From Xanthobacter autotrophicus (GTDB lineage Bacteria; Pseudomonadota; Alphaproteobacteria; Rhizobiales; Xanthobacteraceae), in the NCBI RefSeq assembly GCF_005871085.1, contig NZ_VAUP01000031.1, positions 359,419-423,418 of the forward strand: 64,000 nt of DNA, given 5' to 3'. The translations under genes and the position numbers were made by a program. The notes below the pieces were generated by a model. It saw only the letters and a list, made by a program, of their open reading frames with translations. It had not been told where the DNA came from and ran no database searches. Shown in pieces: positions 44,419-53,462 of this stretch (position 1 is the stretch's first letter; each line of letters starts with the position of its first letter).

Positions 44419-45384
44419 GTGGCGGTCTATACGGACGTTTCGCCGGCAGAGCTTGAAGCCTTCCTGTCCGGCTACGATGTCGGCACGCTCACCTCTTTCC
44501 ATGGCATCGCGGAAGGGGTGGAGAACTCCAACTTCCTGGTCCAGACCACGCGCGGCAGCTACATCCTCACCCTCTATGAGAAGCGGGTGAACCGGGACGA
44601 CCTGCCCTTCTTCATCGGCCTCATGGAGCATCTGGCGGCGCGCGGCCTGTCCTGCCCGCAGCCGGTGGCGCAGCGGTCCGGGGCGGTGCTGTCGGAGATC
44701 GCCGGGCGGCCGGCGGCCATGGTCACCTTCCTGCCGGGCGTCTCGGTGCGGCGGCCCACGGCGGAGCATTGTGCCGAGCTGGGGCGGGGCCTTGCCCAAT
44801 TGCATCTGGCCGGGGCGGACTTCGCCCTCAGGCGGGCCAACAACCTCTCCGTCGCCGGCTGGCGCCCCCTGTTCGAGGCGGCGGACGGCGAGGCGGACGG
44901 TGTCGCGCCGGGCCTTGCCGCCGCCATCGAGGCGGAGCTGGCGACGCTTGAGGCGAGCTGGCCGCAGGGCCTGCCGTCAGGCGTGATCCATGCGGACCTG
45001 TTCCCGGACAACGCCTTTTTCCTCGACGAAAAGCTCTCGGGCATCATCGACTTCTACTTCGCCTGCACTGACTTCCTCGCCTATGACGTGGCGGTATGCC
45101 TCAACGCCTGGTGCTTCGAGCAGGACGGCTCCTATAACGTCACCAAGGGGCGGGCGCTTCTGTCGGGCTACGAGGCGGTGCGTCCCCTGTCGGCCGCGGA
45201 GAAGGCAGCGCTGCCGCGCCTCGCCCGTGGCGCCGCGCTGCGCTTCCTGCTCACCCGCCTCGTGGACTGGCTGAACGTGCCCGAGGGCGCTTTGGTGCGC
45301 CCCAAGGACCCGCTGGAATATCTCAAGAAATTGCGCTTCCACCAGGCGGTGGATAGCGCGCAGGATTACGGTCTGGCGGCATGA
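44419..45384 (+). CDS. thrB: homoserine kinase (ThrB2, aminoglycoside-phosphotransferase fold)
   Basis: This 321-residue kinase phosphorylates homoserine for threonine synthesis. Unlike the GHMP-type ThrB of E. coli it has the APH kinase fold: N-terminal [16 protein letters not shown], the catalytic HADLFPDN (brenner motif) and IIDFYFA. The start is a GTG at 44419, three bases after ispH. The stop overlaps the rnhA start in ATGA. Confidence 0.94.
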   Translation: MAVYTDVSPAELEAFLSGYDVGTLTSFHGIAEGVENSNFLVQTTRGSYILTLYEKRVNRDDLPFFIGLMEHLAARGLSCPQPVAQRSGAVLSEIAGRPAAMVTFLPGVSVRRPTAEHCAELGRGLAQLHLAGADFALRRANNLSVAGWRPLFEAADGEADGVAPGLAAAIEAELATLEASWPQGLPSGVIHADLFPDNAFFLDEKLSGIIDFYFACTDFLAYDVAVCLNAWCFEQDGSYNVTKGRALLSGYEAVRPLSAAEKAALPRLARGAALRFLLTRLVDWLNVPEGALVRPKDPLEYLKKLRFHQAVDSAQDYGLAA

Positions 45385-45836
45385 AAGAGGTGGCGGTGTT
45401 CACGGACGGGGCCTGCTCGGGCAATCCCGGCCCCGGGGGCTGGGGCGCGATCCTGCGGTTCGGCGCCCACGAGCGGGAGCTGAGCGGCGGCGAGGCCCTC
45501 ACCACCAACAACCGCATGGAACTGATGGGCGCCATCTCCGCGCTGGAGGCGCTGAAGGAGCCGTGCACGGTAGATCTGCACACCGACAGCAACTATCTGA
45601 AGGACGGCGTCACCAAGTGGATGCACGGCTGGAAGCGCAACGGCTGGCGCACCGCCGACAAGAAGCCGGTGAAGAACCAGGACCTGTGGGAGCGCCTGGA
45701 TGAGGCGCTCAAGCGCCACACCCTGCGCTGGCATTGGGTGAAGGGCCATGCCGGCCACGCCGAAAACGAGCGCGCGGACGAACTGGCCCGCGCGGGCATG
45801 GCACCGTTCAAGCTGAAGGGCCGGCTCAGCGGCTGA
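45381..45836 (+). CDS. rnhA: ribonuclease HI
   Basis: This 151-residue endonuclease cuts RNA in RNA-DNA hybrids. The acidic catalytic residues are D9 ([12 protein letters not shown]), E47 (NNRMELMG), D69 (HTDSNYL) and the Asp in ERADELAR; the basic-protrusion helix [11 protein letters not shown] is present. It overlaps thrB by ATGA and closes the ispH-thrB-rnhA operon. Confidence 0.97.
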   Translation: MKEVAVFTDGACSGNPGPGGWGAILRFGAHERELSGGEALTTNNRMELMGAISALEALKEPCTVDLHTDSNYLKDGVTKWMHGWKRNGWRTADKKPVKNQDLWERLDEALKRHTLRWHWVKGHAGHAENERADELARAGMAPFKLKGRLSG

Positions 45837-45861
45837 AGGCGCGCGGCGCCGGCCGCCGGCG

Positions 45862-46065
45862 CTATTTCTTCTGGGCCGCCGCTTCCTGCTTCTTGCGCTC
45901 GATGCAGCGCGAGATGAGGGTCGAGCGGTCTGCTTGCTTGGCGGGCGGGTTCTCCGCCTGACAGGCTGCACGGATCTGATCGATGGACTTGGTGCCCTGT
46001 GCGTGGGCCTCGGGTGTGGCCAGCAGCACAAGTGCCGGCGCGAACATCCAAACGGACGGTTTCAT
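45862..46065 (-). CDS. small periplasmic hypothetical protein
   Basis: A 67-residue protein with a signal peptide (cleavage after AHA, about residue 22). The mature part has two Cys (AACQAEN and SRCIER), spaced about 19 residues apart, and a Lys/Gln/Ala-rich C-terminus. The spacing faintly resembles PsiF-type proteins, but I would not assign it. It is convergent with rnhA. A 15-bp palindrome lies 39 bp upstream of its start (46104-46118). Confidence 0.6.
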   Translation of the reverse strand: MKPSVWMFAPALVLLATPEAHAQGTKSIDQIRAACQAENPPAKQADRSTLISRCIERKKQEAAAQKK

Positions 46066-46476
46066 TCAACAGCCCTCCATCTCTCCGGCGAATGGCCGCG
46101 AGGATTCCCTGAGGGAATGATACACTTTTGGGTTGTGGTCTGGAAGTCGTCGTGTGGCGGCCGAGACAGGCCGGCTCGCGGGGAAGTGATGGGCTGCTGG
46201 GTGAGCGCGGCCTGCCTGCTGGACTAGGCTCGCTCCAACCATCTTCATGTCCTGACGGTGTTTCTCTTGCCGTCATGACCGATGCCGCGCTGCCGCTGCG
46301 GCGATGACACGCCGGCCGACAATCGTGGCCTCCGCCGAGATGAACCGTTTTGCATCGCAGCAGCGTGTGCTATCGGATGCGCCGTCTTCCGGTTTCGGCT
46401 CGTCGGTTGCGGGAGGTGCCGAACCTTCTTCACATCTTCGTTGGCGGACGTTTGTCCGTCGAGGAGCCGGATTGCC
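46066..46476. other. 411-bp intergenic region with palindrome
   Basis: Between the divergent small protein and the RND genes. ATTCCCT-G-AGGGAAT at 46104-46118 is a perfect 15-bp palindrome close to the small-protein gene. I see no gene or terminator. It is also the only large regulatory space upstream of the efflux operon. Confidence 0.5.
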
Positions 46477-47667
46477 ATGACGCTTGCCCCGACGCTTGCC
46501 CCGCGCCTTTGGGTCGTTCTTATTGCGTTTGCCCTGCCGCTCGCCGCGTGCGGACAGCCGTCCGCCCAGCAGCAGGGCGCGCCGCCCCCGCCCCAGGTGA
46601 CGGTGGCCACGCCGCAGACCAAGACCGTCACCGACCAGGACGAATATGTGGGCCGCTTCGTCGCCATCGACGAGGTGAACGTGCGCGCCCGGGTGGCCGG
46701 CTATCTGGACAAGATCCATTTCACCGACGGCCAGATGGTGAAGGAAGGCGACCTGCTCTTCACCATCGACCAGCGCCCGTACCTGATCGCCCTCGACCAG
46801 GCCAAGGCGAACCTCGACCAGGCCAACGCCAATCTCGACTTCACCAAGGCCGACCTCGACCGCGCCAAGACGCTGCTGGAGGATCGCACCTCTAACGCCA
46901 TCTCCAAGCAGGCCTTCGACCAGCGCACCCAGGCCGCGCGCGCCGCGGCGGCGACGGTGCTGTCGCAGCAGGCGGCCGTCCATTCGGCCCAGCTCGACCT
47001 CACCTTCACCGAGGTGCGCGCCCCGGTGTCCGGCCGCATCGGCGACCGCCGGGTTTCGGTGGGCAATTATGTGGCCGCCGGCTCCGGCGCCACACCCACC
47101 CTCTTGGCGGTGATCGTCTCCATCGATCCCATCCGCTTTGAATTCACCATCGACGAGGCCTCGCTGCTGCGCATCCTGCGCCGCAAGGGCGGGGCGGACG
47201 TCTCCGGCGACCCGGTCACCCTCAAGCTGATCGACGACAAGGGCTTCATCCACCAGGGCAAGCTCGACTTCCTGAACAACGTCATCGACCGGGAAACCGG
47301 CACCATCCGTGGCCGCGCCGTGTTCGACAACAAGAACGGCCTGTTCCGCCCCGGCATGTTCGCCCGCATCCGCCTCGATTCCTCCGCCCCCTACCAGGCG
47401 CTGGCCGTGCCGGACGTTGCCATCGGCACCGAGCAGGTGAACAAGTTCGTCTATGTGATCGGGCCCGAGAACAAGGTGCTGCAGAAGGTGGTCACCCTGG
47501 GGCCGCTGGTGGGCGACATGCGGGTGATCCGCTCCGGCCTCACGGCGGACGACAAGGTGGTGGTCAACGGCCTGATGCGCGTGCGGCCCGGCATCACCGT
47601 CAATCCGCAGATGGCGGAGGCCAGCCCTCCGCCCGGAGCCGCCCCCGCCGCCTCCGCCGCGAAGTGA
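46477..47667 (+). CDS. RND efflux periplasmic adaptor (lipoprotein)
   Basis: This 396-residue membrane-fusion protein joins an RND pump to an outer-membrane channel. A lipobox LPLAACGQ near residue 24-31 shows a lipid anchor. In order there is a lipoyl/barrel-sandwich half (VNVRARVAGYLDKIHFTDGQ), an alpha-hairpin with a coiled coil (about 100-175), and the second half-lipoyl, TEVRAPVSGRIGDRR. It matches AcrA. The start at 46477 is chosen for the lipobox distance and a GAGGAG site. Followed by the pump gene, nine bases away. Confidence 0.94.
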   Translation: MTLAPTLAPRLWVVLIAFALPLAACGQPSAQQQGAPPPPQVTVATPQTKTVTDQDEYVGRFVAIDEVNVRARVAGYLDKIHFTDGQMVKEGDLLFTIDQRPYLIALDQAKANLDQANANLDFTKADLDRAKTLLEDRTSNAISKQAFDQRTQAARAAAATVLSQQAAVHSAQLDLTFTEVRAPVSGRIGDRRVSVGNYVAAGSGATPTLLAVIVSIDPIRFEFTIDEASLLRILRRKGGADVSGDPVTLKLIDDKGFIHQGKLDFLNNVIDRETGTIRGRAVFDNKNGLFRPGMFARIRLDSSAPYQALAVPDVAIGTEQVNKFVYVIGPENKVLQKVVTLGPLVGDMRVIRSGLTADDKVVVNGLMRVRPGITVNPQMAEASPPPGAAPAASAAK

Positions 47668-47676
47668 GGTGAGAAG

Positions 47677-50600
47677 ATGCGCTTCTCACACTTCTTCATC
47701 GACCGGCCCATCTTCGCCTCGGTGGTGTCCGCCGTCGTCATGATCCTCGGCGCGGTGACCTACCTGCGCCTGCCCGTGGCCCAGTATCCCGACATCGCCC
47801 CGCCGGTGATCACGGTGACCGGGCAATATCCCGGCGCCTCGGCGGAGATCGTCGCCGAGACGGTGGTCGCGCCCATCGAGCAGCAGATCAACGGCGTGGA
47901 GCGCATGCTCTACCTGTCGTCCAACTCGACGGCGGACGGCCGCTTCTCCATTTCCGTCACCTTCGACATTGGCACCAACCTCGACATCGCCCAGGTGCAG
48001 GTGCAGAACCGCGTCGCCATCGCCCAGCCGCGCCTGCCGAGCGAAGTGCAGCAGGTGGGTGTGGTCACCGCCAAGTCCTCGCCCGACCTGATGCTTGTGG
48101 TGAGCCTGTATTCGCCCGACGGCTCGCGCGATCCGCTGTTCATCTCGAACTTCGCCAATATCGAGATCAAGGACGTGCTCTCGCGCATCGACGGCGTGGG
48201 CTCCATCACCGTGTTCGGCTCGCGCGAATACGCCATGCAGATCTGGCTTGACCCGGACCGGCTGTCCCAGCTCAACCTCACCACCACCGATGTGGTGGCG
48301 GCGCTGAGGGCACAGAACGTCCAGGTGGCCTCCGGCGTGCTCAACGCGCCGCCGGTGCCGAACCAGCGCGCCTTCCAGATCGCGGTGCGCACCCTCGGCC
48401 GCCTCGCCGACGCCCAGGCCTTCTCCGACATCGTCATCAAGCAGACCGACCAGGCGCTGGTGCGGCTGAAGGACGTGGGCCGGGTGGAGATCGCGGCGCA
48501 GGACTATGCCTCCACCTCATTCCTCGACAAGGACATCTCGATCCAGCTTGGCGTGTTCCAGCGCCCCGGCTCCAACGCGCTTGCCACCGGCAACGCGGTG
48601 GTGGCGGAGATGGCGCGCATCGGCAAGACGTTCCCCGAGGGATTGAAGTACGGCATCTATTACAACCCCACCCAGTTCATCCAGCAGTCGGTGGACGCGG
48701 TGGTGCATACCATCGGCGAGGCCATCGTGTTGGTGGTGCTGGTGGTGATCCTGTTCCTGCAGAGCTGGCGGGCGGCGATCATCCCCATCCTCGCCATCCC
48801 GATCTCGCTCATCGGCACGTTCTTCGTCATGGGCCTGTTCGGCTTCTCGTTGAACAACCTGTCCCTGTTTGGCCTGGTGCTGGCCATCGGCATCGTGGTG
48901 GATGACGCCATCGTGGTGGTGGAGAATGTGGAGCGCAACATCGAGGCCGGGCTCTCCCCGCGCGATGCCGCCTACAAGACCATGGACGAGGTGGGCGGCG
49001 CGCTGGTGGCCATCTCGCTGGTGCTGTCGTCGGTGTTCGTGCCCACCGCCTTCATCACCGGCCTGTCGGGCGAATTCTATCGCCAGTTCGCCCTCACCAT
49101 CGCCGGCTCGACCCTGATCTCGCTCCTGGTGTCGCTGACCCTGTCGCCCGCCATGTGCGCGCTGCTGCTGAAGCCGCACCGCTCGGTCCACGAGAAGCCG
49201 GCCTGGTATGCCCGGCCGGTGGTGGGCTTTTTCAGCCTCTTCAACCGCGCCTTCGAGGGGCTCGGCAATGGCTATGCCTATCTGACCGCGCGGCTGGTGC
49301 GCGTGGTGGCGCTGGTGCTGATCGTCTACGTGGGCATCGTGGCCTTCGGCGGCTACCTGTTCACCACCACGCCTCAGGGCTTCATCCCGCAGCAGGATCG
49401 CGGCTATCTCATCATCGCCGCCCAGCTGCCGCCCGGGGCCTCCATGCAGCGCACCGAGACGGTGATGAAGCAGGCCGGCGACCTGGTGCTCGGCACGCCG
49501 GGTGTCAGCCGCGTCATCAACATCGCCGGGTTCTCGGGCGCCACCTTCACCAACGCGCCCAATGCCGGCGCCATGTTCGTGATCCTGAAGCCCTTCCCCG
49601 AGCGCGAGGGCCATCCCGACCAGACCGCATCGGCGGTGCAGAAGGTGCTGTTCGGCAAGATGGCGGGCATCCAGGAAGCCCAGATGATCGTGGTGCAGCC
49701 GCCGCCGGTGCAGGGCATCGGCAACGCCGGCGGCTTCCGCATGATGGTCGAGGACCGCTCCGGCGCGGGTCTCCTGGCCCTGCGCAACGCCACCTACGCC
49801 ATGATGGGCGCCGCCGCCCAGACGCCGGGGCTGATGCAGGTCTATTCGCTGTTCGAGACCTCGACGCCCCAGCTGTTCCTCGACATCGACAGGCAGAAGG
49901 CGCAACTGCTGAAGGTCAACATCGCCGACCTGTTCGCGGCGCTGCAGACCTATATCGGCTCGTCCTACGTCAACGACTTCAACCTGTTCGGCCGCACCTT
50001 CCGGGTGCAGGCGCAGGCCGACGCGCCGTTCCGCCTCGATCCCAAGGACGTGCTCTCCATAAGGGTGCGCACCTTGGACGGAGGGACGGTGCCGCTCGGC
50101 TCCTTCACCACCGTGCGCGACATTTCCGGCCCCTACCGGGTGCCGCGCTACAATCTCTATCCGGCCGCCGAGCTGGATGGCTCGCCGGCGCCCGGCTATT
50201 CGCAGGGTCAGGCCATCCAGATCATGCAGGAGCTGGCGGCCAAGGTGCTGCCGCAGGGCTTCTCCTACGAGTGGACGGCGTTGGCCTATCAGCAGCAGAA
50301 GGCCGGCAACACCGCCATCTTCGCCTTCGCGCTGGGCGTGGTCTTCGTGTTCCTGGTGCTGGCCGCCCAGTATGAGAGCCTGACCCTGCCTCTGGCGGTC
50401 ATCCTCATCGTGCCCATGTGCCTGGTGGCGGCGCTCATCGGCGTGATCCTGAGGGGGCAGGACAACAACATCCTGACCCAGGTGGGCTTCATCGTACTCA
50501 TCGGCCTCGCCGCCAAGAACGCCATCCTCATCGTCGAGTTCGCCAGGCAGCTGGAAGATCAGGGCCATGGCCGGCGCGAGGCTGCGGTGGAGGCGGCGCG

Positions 50601-50856
50601 GCTGCGGCTGCGGCCCATCGTGATGACCTCCCTCGCCTTCATCCTCGGCGTGGTGCCGCTGGTGTGGGCCACGGGCGCCGGCGCCGAGCTGCGGCAGGCG
50701 CTGGGCACGGCGGTGTTCTCGGGCATGATCGGGGTGACGTTGTTCGGCCTTATCTTCACCCCGGTGTTTTACGTGTTCAGCCGCTGGCTGGCCGGCCTCG
50801 GGTCGCGCCGCGAGGACAAGGCCGAGACGCCGCACCATCCGGCCCCGGCCGAATAG
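47677..50856 (+). CDS. RND multidrug efflux transporter, AcrB type
   Basis: This 1059-residue inner-membrane pump exports hydrophobic compounds using the proton gradient. The transmembrane Asp pair DD in GIVVDDAIVVVENVER (near 407) and the Lys in GLAAKNAILIVEFA (near 950) form the proton relay. FFIDRPIFASVVS begins the protein, then two large periplasmic loops typical of HAE-1 pumps. It follows the adaptor gene by nine bases. No outer-membrane factor (TolC/OprM) and no TetR repressor gene is adjacent; the channel must be encoded elsewhere. Substrates cannot be told from sequence. Confidence 0.96.
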   Translation: MRFSHFFIDRPIFASVVSAVVMILGAVTYLRLPVAQYPDIAPPVITVTGQYPGASAEIVAETVVAPIEQQINGVERMLYLSSNSTADGRFSISVTFDIGTNLDIAQVQVQNRVAIAQPRLPSEVQQVGVVTAKSSPDLMLVVSLYSPDGSRDPLFISNFANIEIKDVLSRIDGVGSITVFGSREYAMQIWLDPDRLSQLNLTTTDVVAALRAQNVQVASGVLNAPPVPNQRAFQIAVRTLGRLADAQAFSDIVIKQTDQALVRLKDVGRVEIAAQDYASTSFLDKDISIQLGVFQRPGSNALATGNAVVAEMARIGKTFPEGLKYGIYYNPTQFIQQSVDAVVHTIGEAIVLVVLVVILFLQSWRAAIIPILAIPISLIGTFFVMGLFGFSLNNLSLFGLVLAIGIVVDDAIVVVENVERNIEAGLSPRDAAYKTMDEVGGALVAISLVLSSVFVPTAFITGLSGEFYRQFALTIAGSTLISLLVSLTLSPAMCALLLKPHRSVHEKPAWYARPVVGFFSLFNRAFEGLGNGYAYLTARLVRVVALVLIVYVGIVAFGGYLFTTTPQGFIPQQDRGYLIIAAQLPPGASMQRTETVMKQAGDLVLGTPGVSRVINIAGFSGATFTNAPNAGAMFVILKPFPEREGHPDQTASAVQKVLFGKMAGIQEAQMIVVQPPPVQGIGNAGGFRMMVEDRSGAGLLALRNATYAMMGAAAQTPGLMQVYSLFETSTPQLFLDIDRQKAQLLKVNIADLFAALQTYIGSSYVNDFNLFGRTFRVQAQADAPFRLDPKDVLSIRVRTLDGGTVPLGSFTTVRDISGPYRVPRYNLYPAAELDGSPAPGYSQGQAIQIMQELAAKVLPQGFSYEWTALAYQQQKAGNTAIFAFALGVVFVFLVLAAQYESLTLPLAVILIVPMCLVAALIGVILRGQDNNILTQVGFIVLIGLAAKNAILIVEFARQLEDQGHGRREAAVEAARLRLRPIVMTSLAFILGVVPLVWATGAGAELRQALGTAVFSGMIGVTLFGLIFTPVFYVFSRWLAGLGSRREDKAETPHHPAPAE

Positions 50857-51108
50857 GCCCACGCCCGGCGGCCGTGTGCCGCCGGAGGGCACGGCCGGCT
50901 GGTCACGGCTGCTGGTCAGCGCTGCTGATCCGCGCCGGCCCCGGCCGCTTCCGCCCCCGGGACAACCCGGGGCTTGCGGTTTTCAGCTTTCAGCTTGAGG
51001 CTTGCCATCGCTCATGACGGTGGGCGAGCCCCCGGCCGTTTGACACGCCGCATTTCACCTTGCCGCATTTCACTTGCCGCGCCGGGGCGGGGCTCCTATG
51101 TGCAAGGC

Positions 51109-51855
51109 GTGTCCCGTGGTCCTTCCTTCTCTGGCGTGCCGGACCGGCAGCCCGTCTTCAACGTGCCCGGCGCGGTTGCCGCCCTGGCGCTGGTGCTGGT
51201 GCTTATCCACGCGCTGCGCGTCATTGTGTTGTCGGATGAGGTGGACCTCGAGGTCCTGACCTATTTCGCCTTCGTCCCTGCCCGCTATGGCCTGCCCGAC
51301 ACCCTGTTCTACCTGCCGGGCGGCTTCGGGCCGAAGCTGTGGACCCCGGTGAGCTACGCCTTCCTGCATGCCAACTGGATGCACGTGATCGTCAATCTGG
51401 TCTGGCTCCTGGCTTTCGGCACGCCGGTGGCGCGGCGCTTCGGCTCGGTGCGGTTCGTGGCCTTCTTCGCGGTGACGGCGGCGGGTGGCGCCCTGGCCCA
51501 TTACCTGAGCTATCCCGATGCCCTGGTGCCGCTCATCGGCGCGTCGGCCTCGGTGTCCGGCGCCATGGCGGCGGCGGTGCGCTTCGCCTTCGCCCCCGGG
51601 GCGGCCCTGTCGGGACGGCGCGCCATCTTCGCCGATCATCAGCCGGCGGGCTCGCTCATCGAGAACTTCACCGATCGCCGGGTGCTGGTGTTCGTGGGGG
51701 CCTTCTTCGCCCTCAACCTGCTGTTCGCGGCCGGGGTGGCCCTGCCGGGGGCGGATGGGGCGCAGATCGCCTGGCAGGCCCATGTGGGCGGCTTCGTCGC
51801 CGGGCTGCTGCTGTTCCCGCTGTTCGATCCGGTCGGGAAGCGACAGAAGGCCTGA
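51109..51855 (+). CDS. rhomboid family intramembrane serine protease
   Basis: This 248-residue protein cuts substrates within the membrane. The catalytic Ser is in GASASVSGAMAA and the His in the HVGGFVAGLLLFP segment. HANWMHVIVNLVWLLAFG is the usual second-segment signature with its stabilising Asn. About six membrane segments are visible. The start is uncertain: GTG at 51109 is used because it starts just before the first hydrophobic stretch; upstream codons remain open to 50974. The substrate is unknown. Confidence 0.85.
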   Translation: MSRGPSFSGVPDRQPVFNVPGAVAALALVLVLIHALRVIVLSDEVDLEVLTYFAFVPARYGLPDTLFYLPGGFGPKLWTPVSYAFLHANWMHVIVNLVWLLAFGTPVARRFGSVRFVAFFAVTAAGGALAHYLSYPDALVPLIGASASVSGAMAAAVRFAFAPGAALSGRRAIFADHQPAGSLIENFTDRRVLVFVGAFFALNLLFAAGVALPGADGAQIAWQAHVGGFVAGLLLFPLFDPVGKRQKA

Positions 51856-52032
51856 GCACCCCGGCACCGCCGCATGGGCGGAGCTTCATCTCCCGCGGTC
51901 CGCGCCTCCGACTTTAGTGTGCGCTTGCGTCGCAGCGCGTTGCGAGGGATCATTACACATTCGGGCAATCGCCAGAGAAGACCGGCCATCGGCGGAGCCG
52001 GTCCCTGGACTGTGAGAAGGGAGCCAACGCCT

Positions 52033-52464
52033 ATGACCGTGAGCGTCATCCTCGCCCGCAAGGGCAACGACATCTGCACCATCGGGCCGGAAGCGTCCGT
52101 GGGCGATGCCGTGGCGCGCCTTGCCGGGCGCCGTATCGGTGCGATCGTCGTGGTTGACGAGTCGATGAGCGTGGAAGGCATCATTTCGGAGCGCGACGTG
52201 GTGCGCCTGATCGGCGAGCAGGGGGTCAACGTGCTCGCCGAGCCGCTGTCCAGCGTGATGACCCGCGCGGTGGTGACCTGCACGCCCGACGAGACCGTTC
52301 CGGTGATCATGGAGCGCATGACGCGCGGCCGCTTCCGCCATGTGCCCGTGGTGTCGGGCGACAAGCTGGTGGGCATCATCTCCATCGGCGACGTGGTGAA
52401 GTTCCGCGTGGAGGAGATGGAGCGCGAGAGCGCTCAGCTGCGCGACTACATCATGTCGGCCTGA
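52033..52464 (+). CDS. tandem CBS-domain protein
   Basis: This 143-residue protein is two CBS domains in tandem (about 8-65 and 72-130), forming a Bateman module that usually senses adenosine nucleotides or S-adenosylmethionine. GAIVVVDESMSVEGIISERD and FRHVPVVSGDKLVGIISIGD are typical. There is no attached enzyme domain, so it probably regulates a partner protein by contact. The start is the ATG at 52033 behind GGGAG. A hairpin at 52499 follows. Confidence 0.93.
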   Translation: MTVSVILARKGNDICTIGPEASVGDAVARLAGRRIGAIVVVDESMSVEGIISERDVVRLIGEQGVNVLAEPLSSVMTRAVVTCTPDETVPVIMERMTRGRFRHVPVVSGDKLVGIISIGDVVKFRVEEMERESAQLRDYIMSA

Positions 52465-52498
52465 ACGGGCCGGACTGAGGCGAAACAAGCCTGAAACG

Positions 52499-52526
52499 AA
52501 ACCGGCCGGCGTGAGCCGGCCGGTTT
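52499..52526 (+). terminator. hairpin after CBS-protein gene
   Basis: A 12-bp perfect stem, AAACCGGCCGGC with its complement around GTGA, is followed by GCAT, with only a short T-run (GGTTT). It may end the CBS gene transcript and, weakly, the convergent peroxiredoxin transcript. Confidence 0.65.
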
Positions 52527-52584
52527 GCATGTGGCGCATGAGCGAAGCCTCACGCGTCTTTTAAGCCCGACGCGTCCTTGACGC

Positions 52585-53223
52585 TCACGCGCCCGGCTGG
52601 CGCACCACGCGCAGATAGGGCTTCACGGTCTTCCAGCCTTCGGGGAACTTCTCCTTGGCCGCCTCGTCGGAGATGGAGGGGACGATGATCACGTCCTCAC
52701 CGTGCCTCCAGTTCACCGGGGTCGCCACCGAGTGCTTGGCGGTGAGCTGCAGGCTGTCCACCACGCGCAGGATCTCATCAAAGTTGCGGCCGGTGGAGGC
52801 GGGATAGGTCAGGGACAGCTTCAGCTTCTTGTCCGGCCCGATGATGAACACCGAGCGCACGGTGGCGGTGTCGCTCGCATTGGGGTGGATCAGGTCGTAG
52901 AGGTCGGAGACCTTCTTGTCGGAGTCGGCGATCAGCGGGAAGTTGAGGCTGGCGCCGGTGGCGTCCTTGATGTCGCCCACCCACGCCGGGTGGTTCTCGA
53001 TGGTGTCCACCGACAGGCCGATCACCTTCACGCCGCGCTTGTCGAACTCACCCTTCAGGTGCGCCACCTGGCCCAGTTCCGTGGTGCACACGGGAGTGAA
53101 GTTCTTAGGGTGGGAGAACAGGATGCCCCAGCTGTCGCCGAGCCACTCGTGAAACTTGATGGGGCCTTCGGTGGTCACAGCCTCGAAATCGGGAACCACG
53201 TCGCCAAGTCGCAGGGTCGCCAT
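52585..53223 (-). CDS. 1-Cys peroxiredoxin
   Basis: This 212-residue Prx6-type peroxidase reduces hydrogen peroxide and organic peroxides. The peroxidatic Cys is C46 in FTPVCTTEL. No second catalytic Cys is present, so it is of the 1-Cys type and needs an external thiol. Residue stretches DLYDLIHPN and the C-terminal VVRQPG fit. The start is the ATG at 53221-53223 behind GGAGAAG, with a TATAAT element at 53264-53269, so a start at 53265 is excluded. Confidence 0.95.
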   Translation of the reverse strand: MATLRLGDVVPDFEAVTTEGPIKFHEWLGDSWGILFSHPKNFTPVCTTELGQVAHLKGEFDKRGVKVIGLSVDTIENHPAWVGDIKDATGASLNFPLIADSDKKVSDLYDLIHPNASDTATVRSVFIIGPDKKLKLSLTYPASTGRNFDEILRVVDSLQLTAKHSVATPVNWRHGEDVIIVPSISDEAAKEKFPEGWKTVKPYLRVVRQPGA

Positions 53224-53256
53224 GTTCTTCTCCAATAAACATCTAAAAACTGTATA

Positions 53257-53290
53257 TAAATTCATTATACTACAAATTTGATGAATTTAA
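53257..53290 (-). promoter_or_regulatory. peroxiredoxin promoter
   Basis: A -10 element TATAAT (minus strand, 53264-53269) sits in a very AT-rich 60-bp patch, giving a leader of about 34 bases. Two similar boxes, TCACATGGGC and TCACGTGGGC, lie further upstream (about 53297-53320). Confidence 0.65.
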
Positions 53291-53462
53291 AGCTGAATCA
53301 CATGGGCTCAGTCACGTGGGCGGAGCCCTCTCGCCGGCGGCGCCCGCGGACGTACAGGCGGTTGCGGGTGCCCCGCCGGATCAACGCGCGTTCATCGGAA
53401 ATCAGGCATTCCAGCGTCAAGGCTAAGCGCAGGCGGCGAGGCTGATACGATCCGCACACAAG

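Noticed and set aside
48517..50892. Long minus-strand frame opposite the RND pump
   Set aside because: Antisense of a recognised pump gene; extreme His/Gln/Gly content typical of such shadows.
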